Made by a program: the position numbers and the translations under genes. 64,000 bases of DNA from M55B127 sp034521955 (GTDB lineage Bacteria; Bacillota; Halanaerobiia; Halanaerobiales; M55B127): positions 620,001 to 684,000 of the forward strand of contig JAXHLT010000003.1 of NCBI GenBank assembly GCA_034521955.1. Direction: 5' to 3'. Below are positions 17,609 through 28,090 of the stretch, one piece after another. Numbering within the stretch: the stretch's first letter is position 1; every line of letters begins with the position of its first letter. A model generated the notes under the pieces. The model searched no databases, had not been told where the DNA came from, and saw only the letters and a list, made by a program, of their open reading frames with translations.

Positions 17609-20293
17609 ATGGACTTAGATAAGGAAGTTTTTAGGCACGATTATCAAAAAGTGTTGGATTCTCTTGATGTAAATAAAGAAACTGGCCTAAGCCAAAGTGA
17701 AGCTGAAAAAAGATTCCAAAAATACGGTCCCAACTCTCTAAAACAGAAATCGCAAATTTCTCCATTTAAAATATTTGCTGATCAATTTAAAAACATATTA
17801 GTTATTCTTTTATTAATAGCATCCGGTTTTTCCTTTTTTATCGGTGACACCATAGAAGCTATAGCTATTGGTGCTGTTATCATTTTAAATGCCTTATTTG
17901 GTTTTGTGACTGAATACAGGGCAGAAAAGTCTGTAGAAGAACTCAAAAAGATGATTACAACTGATACTAAAGTTCTTAGAGATGGTGAAGTTAAAAATAT
18001 TAAGTCAAAAAATGTTGTACCTGGTGATATAGTAATCATTGAAGAAGGAGATAGAATAACTGCTGATGGTAGATTGATTGAAGCAGATAACTTAGCCTGT
18101 GATGAATCTTCCTTAACCGGTGAATCAGAATCGGTTAGTAAACATATAGATAAAATTGAAAAAGAAGATGTTCCACTAGCAGAAACTAAAAACATGGTCT
18201 ATATGGGAACTGCAGTTACAAGAGGAAACGGAGAATTAGTTGTAACTGGTACCGGACAAAAGACTGAAATGGGTAAAATAAGTGATCTCTTAAATGAAAC
18301 AGTTGATGAAGAGACTCCTCTTGAAGAAAAACTAGACCAACTAGGTAAATCATTAATTGTAATTACTCTTATTATTACTGCAATCATTGCTTTAGTAGGT
18401 ATAATATCCGGAAGAGATATTGTTGATATGGTAAAAACCGGTATTGCACTTGCAATTGCCGCAGTACCTGAAGGTTTACCTGCTGTAGCAACAATTACAC
18501 TAGCTATTGGTATGAGAGTAATGGCACGGCATAATGCCTTAGTAAAAAGCTTACCAGCTGTTGAAACTTTAGGTTCAACAACTGTAATCTGTACTGATAA
18601 AACAGGAACTTTAACAGAAAATCAAATGACAGTTAATGAGATTTACTTATATGATAGAGATATTGAAGTCACTGGTACAGGATATAAACCGGAAGGAATT
18701 TTTAAAGAAAATGACAAAGAAATTGATCTTAAAAATGATGACCTTTTAAATCTATTTTTAAAAGCTGGAACTTTAAGCAGTAATGCCTCGATTAATAATA
18801 AGGATGATCTTTGGGAAGTTGTTGGTGATCCAACCGAAGGAGCTTTAGTTGCTGCTGCAATGAAAGCAAATATTTCTAAAAAAGAATTAGAAAATAATGA
18901 CTTTAAAAGAACTGGTGAAGTTCCCTTTAGTTCAGAAAAGAAATTTATGGCTGTATCATATAGTGAAAATGAAAAAGAATTTACTTATTTAAAAGGAGCT
19001 CCTGGTGTTGTATTAGAAAAATGTGACAAAGTTATACTAAAAGATAATGAAGTTACTGAACTTACAGAAGACATCAAAGAAAAACTTTCAAATATTAATC
19101 ATGAAATGGCTTCTGAAGGTCTAAGAGTATTAGGAGTTGCCTATAAGGAAAAACAAAAAAACAGTTTAGAAGAAGATATCGAAGACAACTTAATCTTTTT
19201 AGGTTTTGCTGGTATTATGGATCCACCTAGGGCAGATGTTAAAGAATCTATACTTACTGCTCAAAAAGCAGGTATTAGAACTATAATGATCACAGGAGAT
19301 CAAAGTGATACTGCTTATGCAATTGCTAAAAAGGTTGGAATAAGTCAAGATAATCAAAAACCAATTACTGGTTCAATGTTAGCAAAACTTTCCATTTCAG
19401 AGTTAAAAGAAAAGATCCGGACAAACTCAGTTTTTGCCCGGGTTTCACCTAAGGATAAACTAGATATTATAGATGCCTTAAATGCCAACAATGAAATTAC
19501 AGCAATGACTGGTGATGGTGTCAATGATGCTCCTGCCTTAAAGAAAGCTGATATTGGAGTTTCTATGGGGCAGAGAGGAACTGCAGTTGCTAAAGAAGCC
19601 TCTGATATGGTTTTATTAGATGACCGCTTTGGTACTATTGTTGAAGCAGTTAAACAGGGAAGAGTTATCTTTGATAACATTCAAAAGTTCATTCATTATC
19701 TTTTCTCCTGTAATTTAAGTGAAATTCTATTTCTCTTTTTAGGTATAATCTTACAGTTACCAACACCATTATTAGCATTACAAATTCTTTGGTTAAATCT
19801 TGTAACAGATGTTTTTCCTGCCTTAGTTATGGCCTGGGAACAACCAGAAGAAGGTATTATGGATAAACCACCAAGAGATCCAGCTAAGGCAATCATGACA
19901 AATAAGTTTAAATTAAAAATTGGATTACAGGGTCTAGTTATTACTTTTGGACCACTATTAGCATATATGTATGCTTTAAATAACTTTAGTACTTTAGAAA
20001 GCAGAACTATTGGATTTATGACTATAGCCTTTGTTCAGTTATTCCATGTGTTTAATGTCAGAAGAGAAAACGGACTAGGATTTGATAGAACACTACTTCA
20101 AAACAAATACCTTTGGGGTGCAATAGTGTTAACTATCGGATTACAACTCTTAGCTGTATATACTCCGTTTTTACAAAATATTATTCATACTGTAGCACTA
20201 CAACCTAAGATGTGGTATATAGTACTAATTGGTTCAATAGCTCCAGTTGCAATACTTCAGTTATATTCATATGTAAAAAACTATTTACTCTAG
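17609..20293 (+). CDS. P-type Ca2+-transporting ATPase (SERCA/PMCA-like)
   Basis: The 894-aa protein has the full P2-type layout: an N-terminal cation-ATPase domain; the actuator TGES loop (SSLTGESESV); the M4 motif AAVPEGLPA; the phosphorylated Asp330 in CTDKTGTLTENQ; the N-domain KGAPGVVLEKCDK; MTGDGVNDAPALKKADIGV; and C-terminal helices. PEGLP and LWLNLVTDVFPALVMAWE are typical of calcium pumps of bacilli and clostridia. Ten membrane helices are expected. It follows the Ktr genes and probably belongs to general cation homeostasis. Confidence 0.92.
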   Translation: MDLDKEVFRHDYQKVLDSLDVNKETGLSQSEAEKRFQKYGPNSLKQKSQISPFKIFADQFKNILVILLLIASGFSFFIGDTIEAIAIGAVIILNALFGFVTEYRAEKSVEELKKMITTDTKVLRDGEVKNIKSKNVVPGDIVIIEEGDRITADGRLIEADNLACDESSLTGESESVSKHIDKIEKEDVPLAETKNMVYMGTAVTRGNGELVVTGTGQKTEMGKISDLLNETVDEETPLEEKLDQLGKSLIVITLIITAIIALVGIISGRDIVDMVKTGIALAIAAVPEGLPAVATITLAIGMRVMARHNALVKSLPAVETLGSTTVICTDKTGTLTENQMTVNEIYLYDRDIEVTGTGYKPEGIFKENDKEIDLKNDDLLNLFLKAGTLSSNASINNKDDLWEVVGDPTEGALVAAAMKANISKKELENNDFKRTGEVPFSSEKKFMAVSYSENEKEFTYLKGAPGVVLEKCDKVILKDNEVTELTEDIKEKLSNINHEMASEGLRVLGVAYKEKQKNSLEEDIEDNLIFLGFAGIMDPPRADVKESILTAQKAGIRTIMITGDQSDTAYAIAKKVGISQDNQKPITGSMLAKLSISELKEKIRTNSVFARVSPKDKLDIIDALNANNEITAMTGDGVNDAPALKKADIGVSMGQRGTAVAKEASDMVLLDDRFGTIVEAVKQGRVIFDNIQKFIHYLFSCNLSEILFLFLGIILQLPTPLLALQILWLNLVTDVFPALVMAWEQPEEGIMDKPPRDPAKAIMTNKFKLKIGLQGLVITFGPLLAYMYALNNFSTLESRTIGFMTIAFVQLFHVFNVRRENGLGFDRTLLQNKYLWGAIVLTIGLQLLAVYTPFLQNIIHTVALQPKMWYIVLIGSIAPVAILQLYSYVKNYLL

Positions 20294-20324
20294 AAATTAA
20301 ATTTATATATTGAAATAAATAAAG

Positions 20325-20360
20325 CCTTCTGGGTCTATAAAAGACCTGGAAGGTTTTTTT
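20325..20360 (+). terminator. Terminator of the P-type ATPase gene
   Basis: CCTTCTGGGTC (20325-20335) pairs with GACCTGGAAGG (20343-20353) with two wobble pairs, followed by seven T. Confidence 0.85.
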
Positions 20361-20391
20361 GTTTATTTAATAAATATATTTTTTCATACTT

Positions 20392-20418
20392 GCAGGAATA
20401 ATCACACAAAAACCTAAT
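20392..20418 (+). promoter_or_regulatory. Possible sigma-H-like promoter of the FtsX-type exporter
   Basis: GCAGGAATA (20392-20400) is followed after 11 nt by ACCTAAT. The preceding ATACTTGCAGGAAT is identical over 14 bases to the spoVS promoter. The -10 lacks the G of GAAT, so this is a weaker match. Confidence 0.35.
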
Positions 20419-20508
20419 TATAAATAGTAATTGTATAATAATAAATGTTTTGAGAAATCTATAATATTTTACTTAAGATCACAATAAACTAAGAACAGGA
20501 GAAAACTG

Positions 20509-22839
20509 ATGATTTTAAAAATATTAAAGAAAGACCTAATGCGAAAAAAAATAATAACAGCTGCAGTTTTTATATTCATAATGCTTTCATCGATGTTGAT
20601 GGCAAGTGGAAGCAATATGATTATCAACTTGTTAAATTCAATTGATTACTTATTTGAAACTTCTTCTGCTCCTCATTTCACACAATCACATACTGGAGAT
20701 TTTGATCAAAATATCATCGATGAATGGAGTTCGGAAAATGAGTTTATTGATAAGAGACAGACCGTTGAGATGATTAATATTTCCGGTTCTAATTTATATC
20801 TCAATAGTGAGCTGCCAGAAGATTATAGTTTTATGGATAACGGGTTTGTAAAACAAAACAAAGAATTTGATTATCTTTTAAACTTAAATAATGAAGTAAT
20901 AAAAGTAGAACAGGGAGAAATTGCAGTTCCAATTCATTATATGCAAAACAAAGATTTACAGATTGGAGATACTATACGTATTAAAAATAACGATAAAGAA
21001 ATCTCTTTTACTATTACTAATTTTGTAAGAGATGTACTAATGAACCCTGCTATAATAAGTTCTAAAAGATTTGTTGTTAATGAAAATGATTTTAATACAC
21101 TTAAAAACAACTTTGGAGATTCAGAATATCTTATTTCTTTTAAGTTAAAAGATATTAATAACTTAAAAGAATTTAGAAATCAATACAGTCAATCTAACTT
21201 ACCACAAAAAGGTCCAACAATAGATATTCAACTACTTAGATTAATGCATAGTCTATCAGATGGTTTAATTGCAGCAGTCATTATTTTAATAAGCATCTTA
21301 TTATGTATAATCTCACTACTATGTCTTAGATTTGTCATTTTACTAACTTTAGAAGAAGACTATAGAGAGATTGGAGTTATGAAAGCAATTGGTATTCTGC
21401 CCGCAAAAATAAGGAATATATATCTATCAAAGTATTTAATCTTAGCAGTAACAGCATCTTTTACAGGTTACATATTATCGTTATTTATCAACCATCTCTT
21501 TATTGAAAATATTATGCTGTATATTGGAAAAGCTCCTTTATCATTTTTTGAATTACTAATACCAGCTGCAGCTTCCTTATTGATTGCACTAATAGTAATT
21601 TTATTTTCATTATTGGTTTTAAAAAGATTTAAAAAAGTTTCAGCTGTTGAAGCTATCAGAATGGGTAGTTCTGGTGGGATATATTCTAACAATAAAAAAT
21701 TAGCTCTACATAAAAACAAAACGATCAATTCAAATATATTTTTAGGATTAAGAGATGTAATACTAAGGTTTAAAACATATATTATATTATTTTTGGTTTT
21801 TGTACTTTCTACCTTTATAATTATCGTTCCTTTAAATTTTCTAAATACCATTCAATCTCCAAAATTTATAAGTTATATGGGGGTAGGTGAAAGTGATCTA
21901 ATTTTAGATATAAGAAGTTCTAATCAAATGCAAACACAATTTGAAGAAGTTTTAAGTTATGTTGAAAACGATTCAGAAGTTACTAAATTTGCATCATACA
22001 TTACCGGTAAATACGAAGTAATAAATCAAGAGGGAACAGCAGAAAGTCTATTTGTAACGACCGGAAACTTTGATGTCTTTCCAATAGATTATGTAAATGG
22101 TAAGGCACCAACTGAGAGTAATGAAATGGCTCTTTCTTATTTAAGTGCAAGTGAACTTAAAAAAAGTGTTGGAGATCCTTTAATACTTCTTGCTAATGAT
22201 ATGAGATATGAAATGGTAGTCTCAGGTATCTATCAAGATATTACAAATGGAGGAAAAACTGCTAAAGCAAAAATTACACCTGATTATGATAAAGTGGTCT
22301 GGTATAATATAAATTTAAATGTAAATACTGATATTCCAAGTAAAGTACAGGAATACAATACAACTTTTGACAATTTAAAAGTCACTGATATTGAAGGATA
22401 TATTGACCAAACTTTTTCAAATATTATCGAACAACTAAAGTTGTTGACAATTACTGCTATCCTGATTTCTGTACTAATAACCATTCTTATTACAGTATTA
22501 TTTTTGAAAATGTTAACAGCTAAAGATATGTCTCAAATTGCTATTATGAAAAGTATAGGTATCTCATTAAGAGATATTAAAATCCAATATATAACCAGAG
22601 CTTTAATCGTTTTAAATCTTGGAATAATTGTTGGTACTGTTTTATCAAATACATTAGGAGAGCGCTTATTAAGCCTATTACTTTCTGTAATGGGAGCAAA
22701 AAATATTCAGTTTATCATTAATCCTTTAGTTGCATATATTTTAAGTCCACTATTTTTAATTATAATTGTTACAATAACAACATTACTGAGTATTAATAAT
22801 ATTGAGGATTATAGTATAGAAGATATTAATGTTGAATAA
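20509..22839 (+). CDS. FtsX-family ABC transporter permease (two FtsX units)
   Basis: This 776-aa permease has an N-terminal membrane helix, a large extracytoplasmic domain (residues about 40-240), three helices, another helix, a second extracytoplasmic domain, and three final helices. This is the 4+4 layout of the BceB/MacB-like superfamily. The cytoplasmic motif EEDYREIGVMKAIGI and its second-half partner DMSQIAIMKSIGI are the FtsX coupling motifs. The ATPase follows 18 nt downstream. Such transporters extrude lipoproteins or antimicrobial peptides or act as mechanotransmitters; the substrate is unknown and no two-component system is adjacent. Confidence 0.85.
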   Translation: MILKILKKDLMRKKIITAAVFIFIMLSSMLMASGSNMIINLLNSIDYLFETSSAPHFTQSHTGDFDQNIIDEWSSENEFIDKRQTVEMINISGSNLYLNSELPEDYSFMDNGFVKQNKEFDYLLNLNNEVIKVEQGEIAVPIHYMQNKDLQIGDTIRIKNNDKEISFTITNFVRDVLMNPAIISSKRFVVNENDFNTLKNNFGDSEYLISFKLKDINNLKEFRNQYSQSNLPQKGPTIDIQLLRLMHSLSDGLIAAVIILISILLCIISLLCLRFVILLTLEEDYREIGVMKAIGILPAKIRNIYLSKYLILAVTASFTGYILSLFINHLFIENIMLYIGKAPLSFFELLIPAAASLLIALIVILFSLLVLKRFKKVSAVEAIRMGSSGGIYSNNKKLALHKNKTINSNIFLGLRDVILRFKTYIILFLVFVLSTFIIIVPLNFLNTIQSPKFISYMGVGESDLILDIRSSNQMQTQFEEVLSYVENDSEVTKFASYITGKYEVINQEGTAESLFVTTGNFDVFPIDYVNGKAPTESNEMALSYLSASELKKSVGDPLILLANDMRYEMVVSGIYQDITNGGKTAKAKITPDYDKVVWYNINLNVNTDIPSKVQEYNTTFDNLKVTDIEGYIDQTFSNIIEQLKLLTITAILISVLITILITVLFLKMLTAKDMSQIAIMKSIGISLRDIKIQYITRALIVLNLGIIVGTVLSNTLGERLLSLLLSVMGAKNIQFIINPLVAYILSPLFLIIIVTITTLLSINNIEDYSIEDINVE

Positions 22840-22857
22840 AAGGAGGAGTTTTTAGTT

Positions 22858-23622
22858 ATGAATAATATATTAGAAACCAATAATTTATCTAAAACATATA
22901 CAGTAAATAAGTTAGAGAAAAATATTTTAAAAAATATAGATTTAACGATTAAACAAGGAGAGTTTGTATCTGTAATGGGACCTTCAGGTTCTGGCAAAAG
23001 CACTTTATTATATAATGTAAGTGGTATGGATAAAATGACAGATGGTGAAGTTATTTTTGACGGTGAACAGTTAAACAAATTATCTGAAACAAAGTTATCA
23101 GAGCTTAGGTTAAATAAGATGGGTTTTGTTTTTCAACAAAATAATTTATTAAAAAACTTAGGTATTATTGATAATATTGTCTTATCAGCTTATATGGCTA
23201 AAAACAAAACAAGGGAAGAGATTAATAAAAAGGCAGAAGACTTAATGAAAAAAACCGGTATAAGTGAATTAGCCCAAAATGATATTACCCAGGTTTCAGG
23301 CGGTCAATTGCAGAGAGCGGCTATCTGCAGGGCTCTAATCAATGACCCCGTTATGTTATTTGGAGATGAACCAACCGGTGCCCTTAACTCTAAGGCTGCT
23401 TTAAATATTATGGATATTTTACACTCCATAAATGAAGAAGGTACTACTGTAATGTTAGTAACACATGATATTAAGGTAGCTTCTCAATCAGAACGAGTGC
23501 TTTTTATGATAGATGGTATAATAAAAGGCGAATATAAGTTTAATAAGTTTAATAAATCAAAGGATGATATTAAAAAACGAGAAGCAGATCTTTCAGAATG
23601 GCTTTTAGGGATGGGCTTTTAA
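22858..23622 (+). CDS. ABC transporter ATPase (LolD/MacB/BceA type)
   Basis: The 254-aa ATPase has Walker A (GPSGSGKST), a Q-loop (VFQQNNLL), the signature VSGGQLQRAAICRAL, Walker B (VMLFGDEPTGALN) and the H-loop (VTHD). The EPTGALN form is typical of the MacB/BceA/FtsE group paired with FtsX-like permeases. AAAGGAGGAG lies just before the ATG. A charged 25-residue tail (KFNKFNKSKDDIKKREADLSE) extends beyond the usual end. Confidence 0.93.
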   Translation: MNNILETNNLSKTYTVNKLEKNILKNIDLTIKQGEFVSVMGPSGSGKSTLLYNVSGMDKMTDGEVIFDGEQLNKLSETKLSELRLNKMGFVFQQNNLLKNLGIIDNIVLSAYMAKNKTREEINKKAEDLMKKTGISELAQNDITQVSGGQLQRAAICRALINDPVMLFGDEPTGALNSKAALNIMDILHSINEEGTTVMLVTHDIKVASQSERVLFMIDGIIKGEYKFNKFNKSKDDIKKREADLSEWLLGMGF

Positions 23623-24041
23623 TTATATATATAGTGATGAAATAGTTAATTAATTCAAAATAGGTTTTTTCATAAAAACTATTGTTTTAAAAGTACTGTT
23701 TCCATATTTTTTGGCTGAAATTAATAAATATATCACCTAAAAAGAGTCCTGCTTGATATCCTACCTTGGAAATATATAAATCTAAACTTATCTAATTAAA
23801 TAACTACATAAAGTTTAAATACTTACCTTAATCTCAAATACTATACAGTAAAAAATTTTAGTATCTTACTTTTTTACTGATATAGTGTTTCTTTATTTAT
23901 ATCATATCTTTTTTATAATAAAACATATAAATCCTTACTATTCTACTATACTTTTTTGTTATTTATATTTAAAAAACAATTTACCTGTGTTATAATATTA
24001 CTTAGTCTAGAAAACACAATAAATTAAGGAGAATTAATATA
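23623..24041. other. AT-rich intergenic stretch with one imperfect inverted repeat
   Basis: No open frame with a ribosome-binding site is seen in these 419 bases. They contain ACTATACAGTAAAAAA (23840-23855) and its near-complement TTTTTTACTGATATAGT (23870-23886), with one bulged base and a 14-nt loop. An extended -10 for miaB (TGTTATAAT, 23988-23996) lies near the end. Confidence 0.55.
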
Positions 24042-25373
24042 ATGACTGTAGATAAAAAGTACTTTATTCGAACTTACGGCTGTCAGATGAATGAACATGA
24101 TTCTGAAAAGATTGCCGGAATGTTAGAAGAATTAAACTATAGTAAAACAGATAATTTAGAAGATGCGGATTTCATATTTTTAAATACATGTACAGTTCGA
24201 GAAAATGCAGAGTTAAAGATTTTTGGTAAAATAGGAGCCTTAAAAAAGCTTAAAAGGAATAATCCTGATCTAATAATAGCAATAGGAGGCTGTATGATGC
24301 AGGTAGAAGAACCTGTAGAGAAGATTAAAACAACCTATCCACAGGTAGATTTAGTTATAGGGACTCATAATCTGCATAAACTACCTGAACTAGTTGCTAA
24401 GATAGAAAATTCTAATGAACGAATCATATCTGTTTGGGACCAAGAAAAAGGACTCATTCCAGACTTGCCATCAGTAAGAAAAAGTGATTTTCAAGCCTGG
24501 GTAACAATTATGCAGGGCTGTGATAACTACTGTAGTTACTGTATAGTCCCTTATGTAAGAGGACATGAAAGAAGTAGACCGAAAGATAAGATTATTAAAG
24601 AGGTTAAAAAGTTAGTTGATAATGGAGTTGTTGAAGTTACACTTTTAGGACAAAATGTAAACTCCTATGCTAAAGATCTAAATCAAAGTTATGACTTTGC
24701 TGACTTGCTTATAGAATTAGATCAAGTTAAAGGTTTAAAAAGAATTAGATATATGACATCTCATCCAAGAGATTTTGATGAAAAGACTATAAAGACAGTT
24801 GCAAATACTGAAAAAGTCTGTGAACACTTCCATCTTCCAATTCAATCCGGAAGTGATGATGTTCTTCATCAGATGAATAGAGGATATACAAAAGAAGAAT
24901 ATTTAAAATTAATCGACTTGATTCATAAATATGTACCCAATAATTCAATATCAACAGATATAATTGTTGGTTTTCCAGGAGAAACAGATCAAGACTTTGA
25001 AGATACAATCGATCTGGTTAAAAAAGTGAAGTTCGATATGGCCTTTACCTTTAAGTATTCTAAAAGAACAGGTACCCCTGCAGCTAAAAAAGACAACCAA
25101 GTACCAGAAGAAGTTAAAGATGAACGATTACAAAGACTAATGGATGTACAAAACAAGATCAGTCTAAATCAAAATGCTAAATTTGAAGGACAAATCATGG
25201 AAGTTTTAATTGAAGGTGAAAGTAAAAATAATCCTGAAACCTATATGGGACGATCGAGAACAAATAAATTAGTGATTGTTCCCAAAGAAGAGGGATTAAT
25301 TGGTAAAGTAGTTAAAGTAAAAATAGATAATGCACAAAGCTGGACCTTATACGGTGAAGTAGTAAAAACCTGA
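24042..25373 (+). CDS. miaB: tRNA-2-methylthio-N6-isopentenyladenosine synthase MiaB
   Basis: This 443-aa methylthiotransferase has the N-terminal UPF0004 domain with cluster cysteines Cys14 (RTYGCQMNEHDSE), Cys50 (LNTCTVRENA) and Cys84 (GGCMMQ). The radical-SAM CxxxCxxC follows in MQGCDNYCSYCIVPYVRG, and a C-terminal TRAM domain lies at about residues 375-440. The YGCQMNxxDSE motif separates MiaB from RimO and MtaB. It adds 2-methylthio to i6A37, the product of MiaA encoded downstream. An extended -10 (TGTTATAAT) lies 46 nt upstream. Confidence 0.97.
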   Translation: MTVDKKYFIRTYGCQMNEHDSEKIAGMLEELNYSKTDNLEDADFIFLNTCTVRENAELKIFGKIGALKKLKRNNPDLIIAIGGCMMQVEEPVEKIKTTYPQVDLVIGTHNLHKLPELVAKIENSNERIISVWDQEKGLIPDLPSVRKSDFQAWVTIMQGCDNYCSYCIVPYVRGHERSRPKDKIIKEVKKLVDNGVVEVTLLGQNVNSYAKDLNQSYDFADLLIELDQVKGLKRIRYMTSHPRDFDEKTIKTVANTEKVCEHFHLPIQSGSDDVLHQMNRGYTKEEYLKLIDLIHKYVPNNSISTDIIVGFPGETDQDFEDTIDLVKKVKFDMAFTFKYSKRTGTPAAKKDNQVPEEVKDERLQRLMDVQNKISLNQNAKFEGQIMEVLIEGESKNNPETYMGRSRTNKLVIVPKEEGLIGKVVKVKIDNAQSWTLYGEVVKT

Positions 25374-25396
25374 AAGTATTAACTTTCGGGTTTTCT
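25365..25396 (+). terminator. Terminator overlapping the end of miaB
   Basis: AAACCTGAAAGT and ACTTTCGGGTTT (25367-25378 and 25383-25394) form the hairpin, including the stop codon, and lead into a T-rich stretch. Confidence 0.75.
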
Positions 25397-25473
25397 TTAT
25401 TAGAACAACATCATATGCTATAATAATGTTTAGAATATAAAAATAGTACATAATATATAGATGAGGTGGTATT

Positions 25474-28090
25474 TTGGCTAAACTGACTCCAATGATGCAG
25501 CAGTATCATAAAATAAAAGAAAAATATCCGGACTCCATTCTTTTTTTTAGAATGGGTGATTTTTATGAAATGTTTGAAGATGATGCTAAACTAGCAGCAA
25601 AAAGACTTGATATAGCATTAACTTCTAGAAATAAAGGTTCAGGAGAAAAAACTCCAATGGCAGGTGTACCAGCCCATTCTGCTGAATCATATATTGCAGA
25701 ACTAATTGACCAAGACTTTAGTGTTGCAATCTGTGAACAGCTTGAAGACCCTAGTGAAGCAAGTGGGCTTGTTAAAAGAGATGTAATTAGAGTAATTACA
25801 CCCGGTACAATAATAGAAAATGAAATCCTAGACTCTTCTGAAAATAACTTTTTAACATCTGTAGTTAGCTTCGAAAATAAAATTGGTATCTCTTATGTTG
25901 ATATTTCAACAGGAGATTTTTTCATTACTGAAATAGATGGTAATAAAGTTGATAAAGCCTGGGATGAAATAGACCGAATTAAACCCAGAGAAGTTATCTT
26001 TGATGGAAGTATTAAAAAAAATGATAAGTATAAGTACTTAGAAAATAAACTGGACTTTGTTAAAAAGTCTAAAGATAAGATAAGTTATGAAAAAGCATAT
26101 AATACTTTAATTGATCATTTTAACACTCAATCTTTATCAGGTTTTGGTTGTGATGATCTTAGAGCTGGTGTAATTGCAGCTGGAATAATAATGAACTATC
26201 TAAAAGACACTCAAAAAAGAACTATTTTTCATATTAACAGACTTAAAAGATATAATATCGATGATTATATGGTCCTAGACTACTCAACCCGTAGAAATCT
26301 TGAACTAACTTCTACAATTCGTGAAAACAAAAAAGAAGGTAGTCTTTTAAGTGTAATAGATAAAACTACAACTGCAATGGGATCTAGACTGATAAAAAGA
26401 TGGATTAACCAACCTTTAATAGAAAAAGATAAAATAACTAAAACGACTAAATGCTGTTGATGAACTTAGTGATAACTACTTAAAAATGCAGGAAATTAAA
26501 GATAACCTAGAAGAAATATATGATTTAGAGAGAATTTTAAGTAAAATAACCTATGAAACTGCTAATGCAAGAGATCTAGGTTTTTTAAGAACTTCTCTTG
26601 GTAAACTTCCTGAACTAAAGATAAGTATCAAAGATTTTGAAGCTGAATATCTTAAAAGTCTAAACAAAAACTTTGACACTTTAGAAGACCTTTATCAGTT
26701 AATTAATGAATCTATTGTTCAAGAACCCCCTGTTACTGTCAGAGAAGGTAATTTAATCAAAGAAGGTTTTAACCAAGAGTTAGATGAACTGCGTTCTCTA
26801 AGAGATGAAGGTAAAGACTGGATCACTAACCTTCAAAAACAAGAAAGAAAAAGGACTGGTATTTCATCATTAAAGGTAGGATTTAATAAGGTTTTTGGCT
26901 ACTATATTGAAGTAACAAATGCTAACTTAGAAAAAGTACCTGATAACTATGAAAGAAAACAAACCTTATCAAACAGTGAAAGATATATAACACCTGAATT
27001 AAAAGAAAAAGAAGCTAAAGTTTTAGGTGCAGAAGAGAAGATCAATGATTTAGAATATGACCTGTTTGTAGATGTAAGGAAAAAAATATCTAATAATATA
27101 AATCGTATTAAAGATACTGCAACAATAATTAGTAAAATTGATGTATTGCTGTCACTTGGTATTGTTGCAATTGAAAATAACTACTGTAAACCTGAAATTA
27201 ATAATTCAAACAAAATTGAAATTATTAACGGTAGACACCCTGTTGTTGAAAAAATGGTTACTGACCGTTTTGTACCTAATGATACCTTTTTAGATAATGA
27301 AGAAAATAGATTTTTAATTATTACAGGCCCAAATATGTCCGGTAAATCGACCTATATGCGCCAGGTTGCCCTTACTATACTCTTAGCCCAAATAGGTAGT
27401 TTTATTCCTGCTAAAAGGGCTTCTATAGGGCTTGCAGACAGAATATTTACCAGAGTTGGTGCCAGTGATGACCTAACAACCGGTCAAAGTACATTTATGG
27501 TTGAAATGAATGAAGTATCAAATATAGTTAATAATGCAACTGATAAGAGTTTAATCATCTTAGATGAAGTTGGACGAGGTACATCAACCTATGATGGAGT
27601 AAGTATTGCCTGGGCTGTTACTGAATATATTAATAATCCCGAAAAAATTGGAGCAAGAACCCTATTTGCCACCCATTACCATGAACTAACCGAGCTTGAA
27701 AACAAACACGAAGGAATTAAAAACTACAATGTGTTGGTTGAAGAAGATGAAAAAGGGGTTCACTTTTTATATAAAATAGTGCCCGGTCAGGCTGATCAAA
27801 GCTATGGGATCGAAGTAGCACGATTAGCTGGAATTCCGCAAGAAATTATTATAAATGCTGAAAGACTGTTAAAAAAATTAGAAGCCCAAAACAATAATAA
27901 AAAAATCAATTATGAAGTTAAAGAAAAACAAGCTTCTAAACAAAAAGAACAGCTTGAACTGTTTAATAAAGAAACAGAGCTAGAAAAGAAAATTAAAGAC
28001 TTTAATATTTTAGATGTAACACCTATGGAAGCTATGAACTTTTTATACGAAATAAAAAAAGATATAAAAAAGGAAGATAAAAATGAATGA
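25474..28090 (+). pseudogene. mutS: DNA mismatch-repair protein MutS, one-base frameshift
   Basis: Two frames make one 871-aa MutS. The first carries the mismatch-binding Phe-x-Glu (FFRMGDFYEMF) and ends at 26460. The second contains the lever/clamp, Walker A (GPNMSGKST), LDEVGRGTSTYDG and THYHEL. At 26440-26443 an AAAA run replaces AAA; with one A removed the protein reads ...KITKRLNAVDELSDNYLKMQEI without break. The start is TTG with GAGGTGG upstream. If real, mismatch repair is lost while mutL (8-nt overlap) stays intact. If an error, mutS is normal. Confidence 0.88.

Noticed and set aside
23840..23886. Inverted repeat as a transcription terminator for the ABC ATPase gene
   Set aside because: It lies more than 200 nt after the stop, is almost pure A/T and has no following T tract, so I list it only as a structure of unknown role.
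26486..28090. Second half of mutS as an independent gene
   Set aside because: It has no ribosome-binding site and joins the first half exactly after removal of one base. MutS1 C-terminal fragments are not known as free genes in this context.
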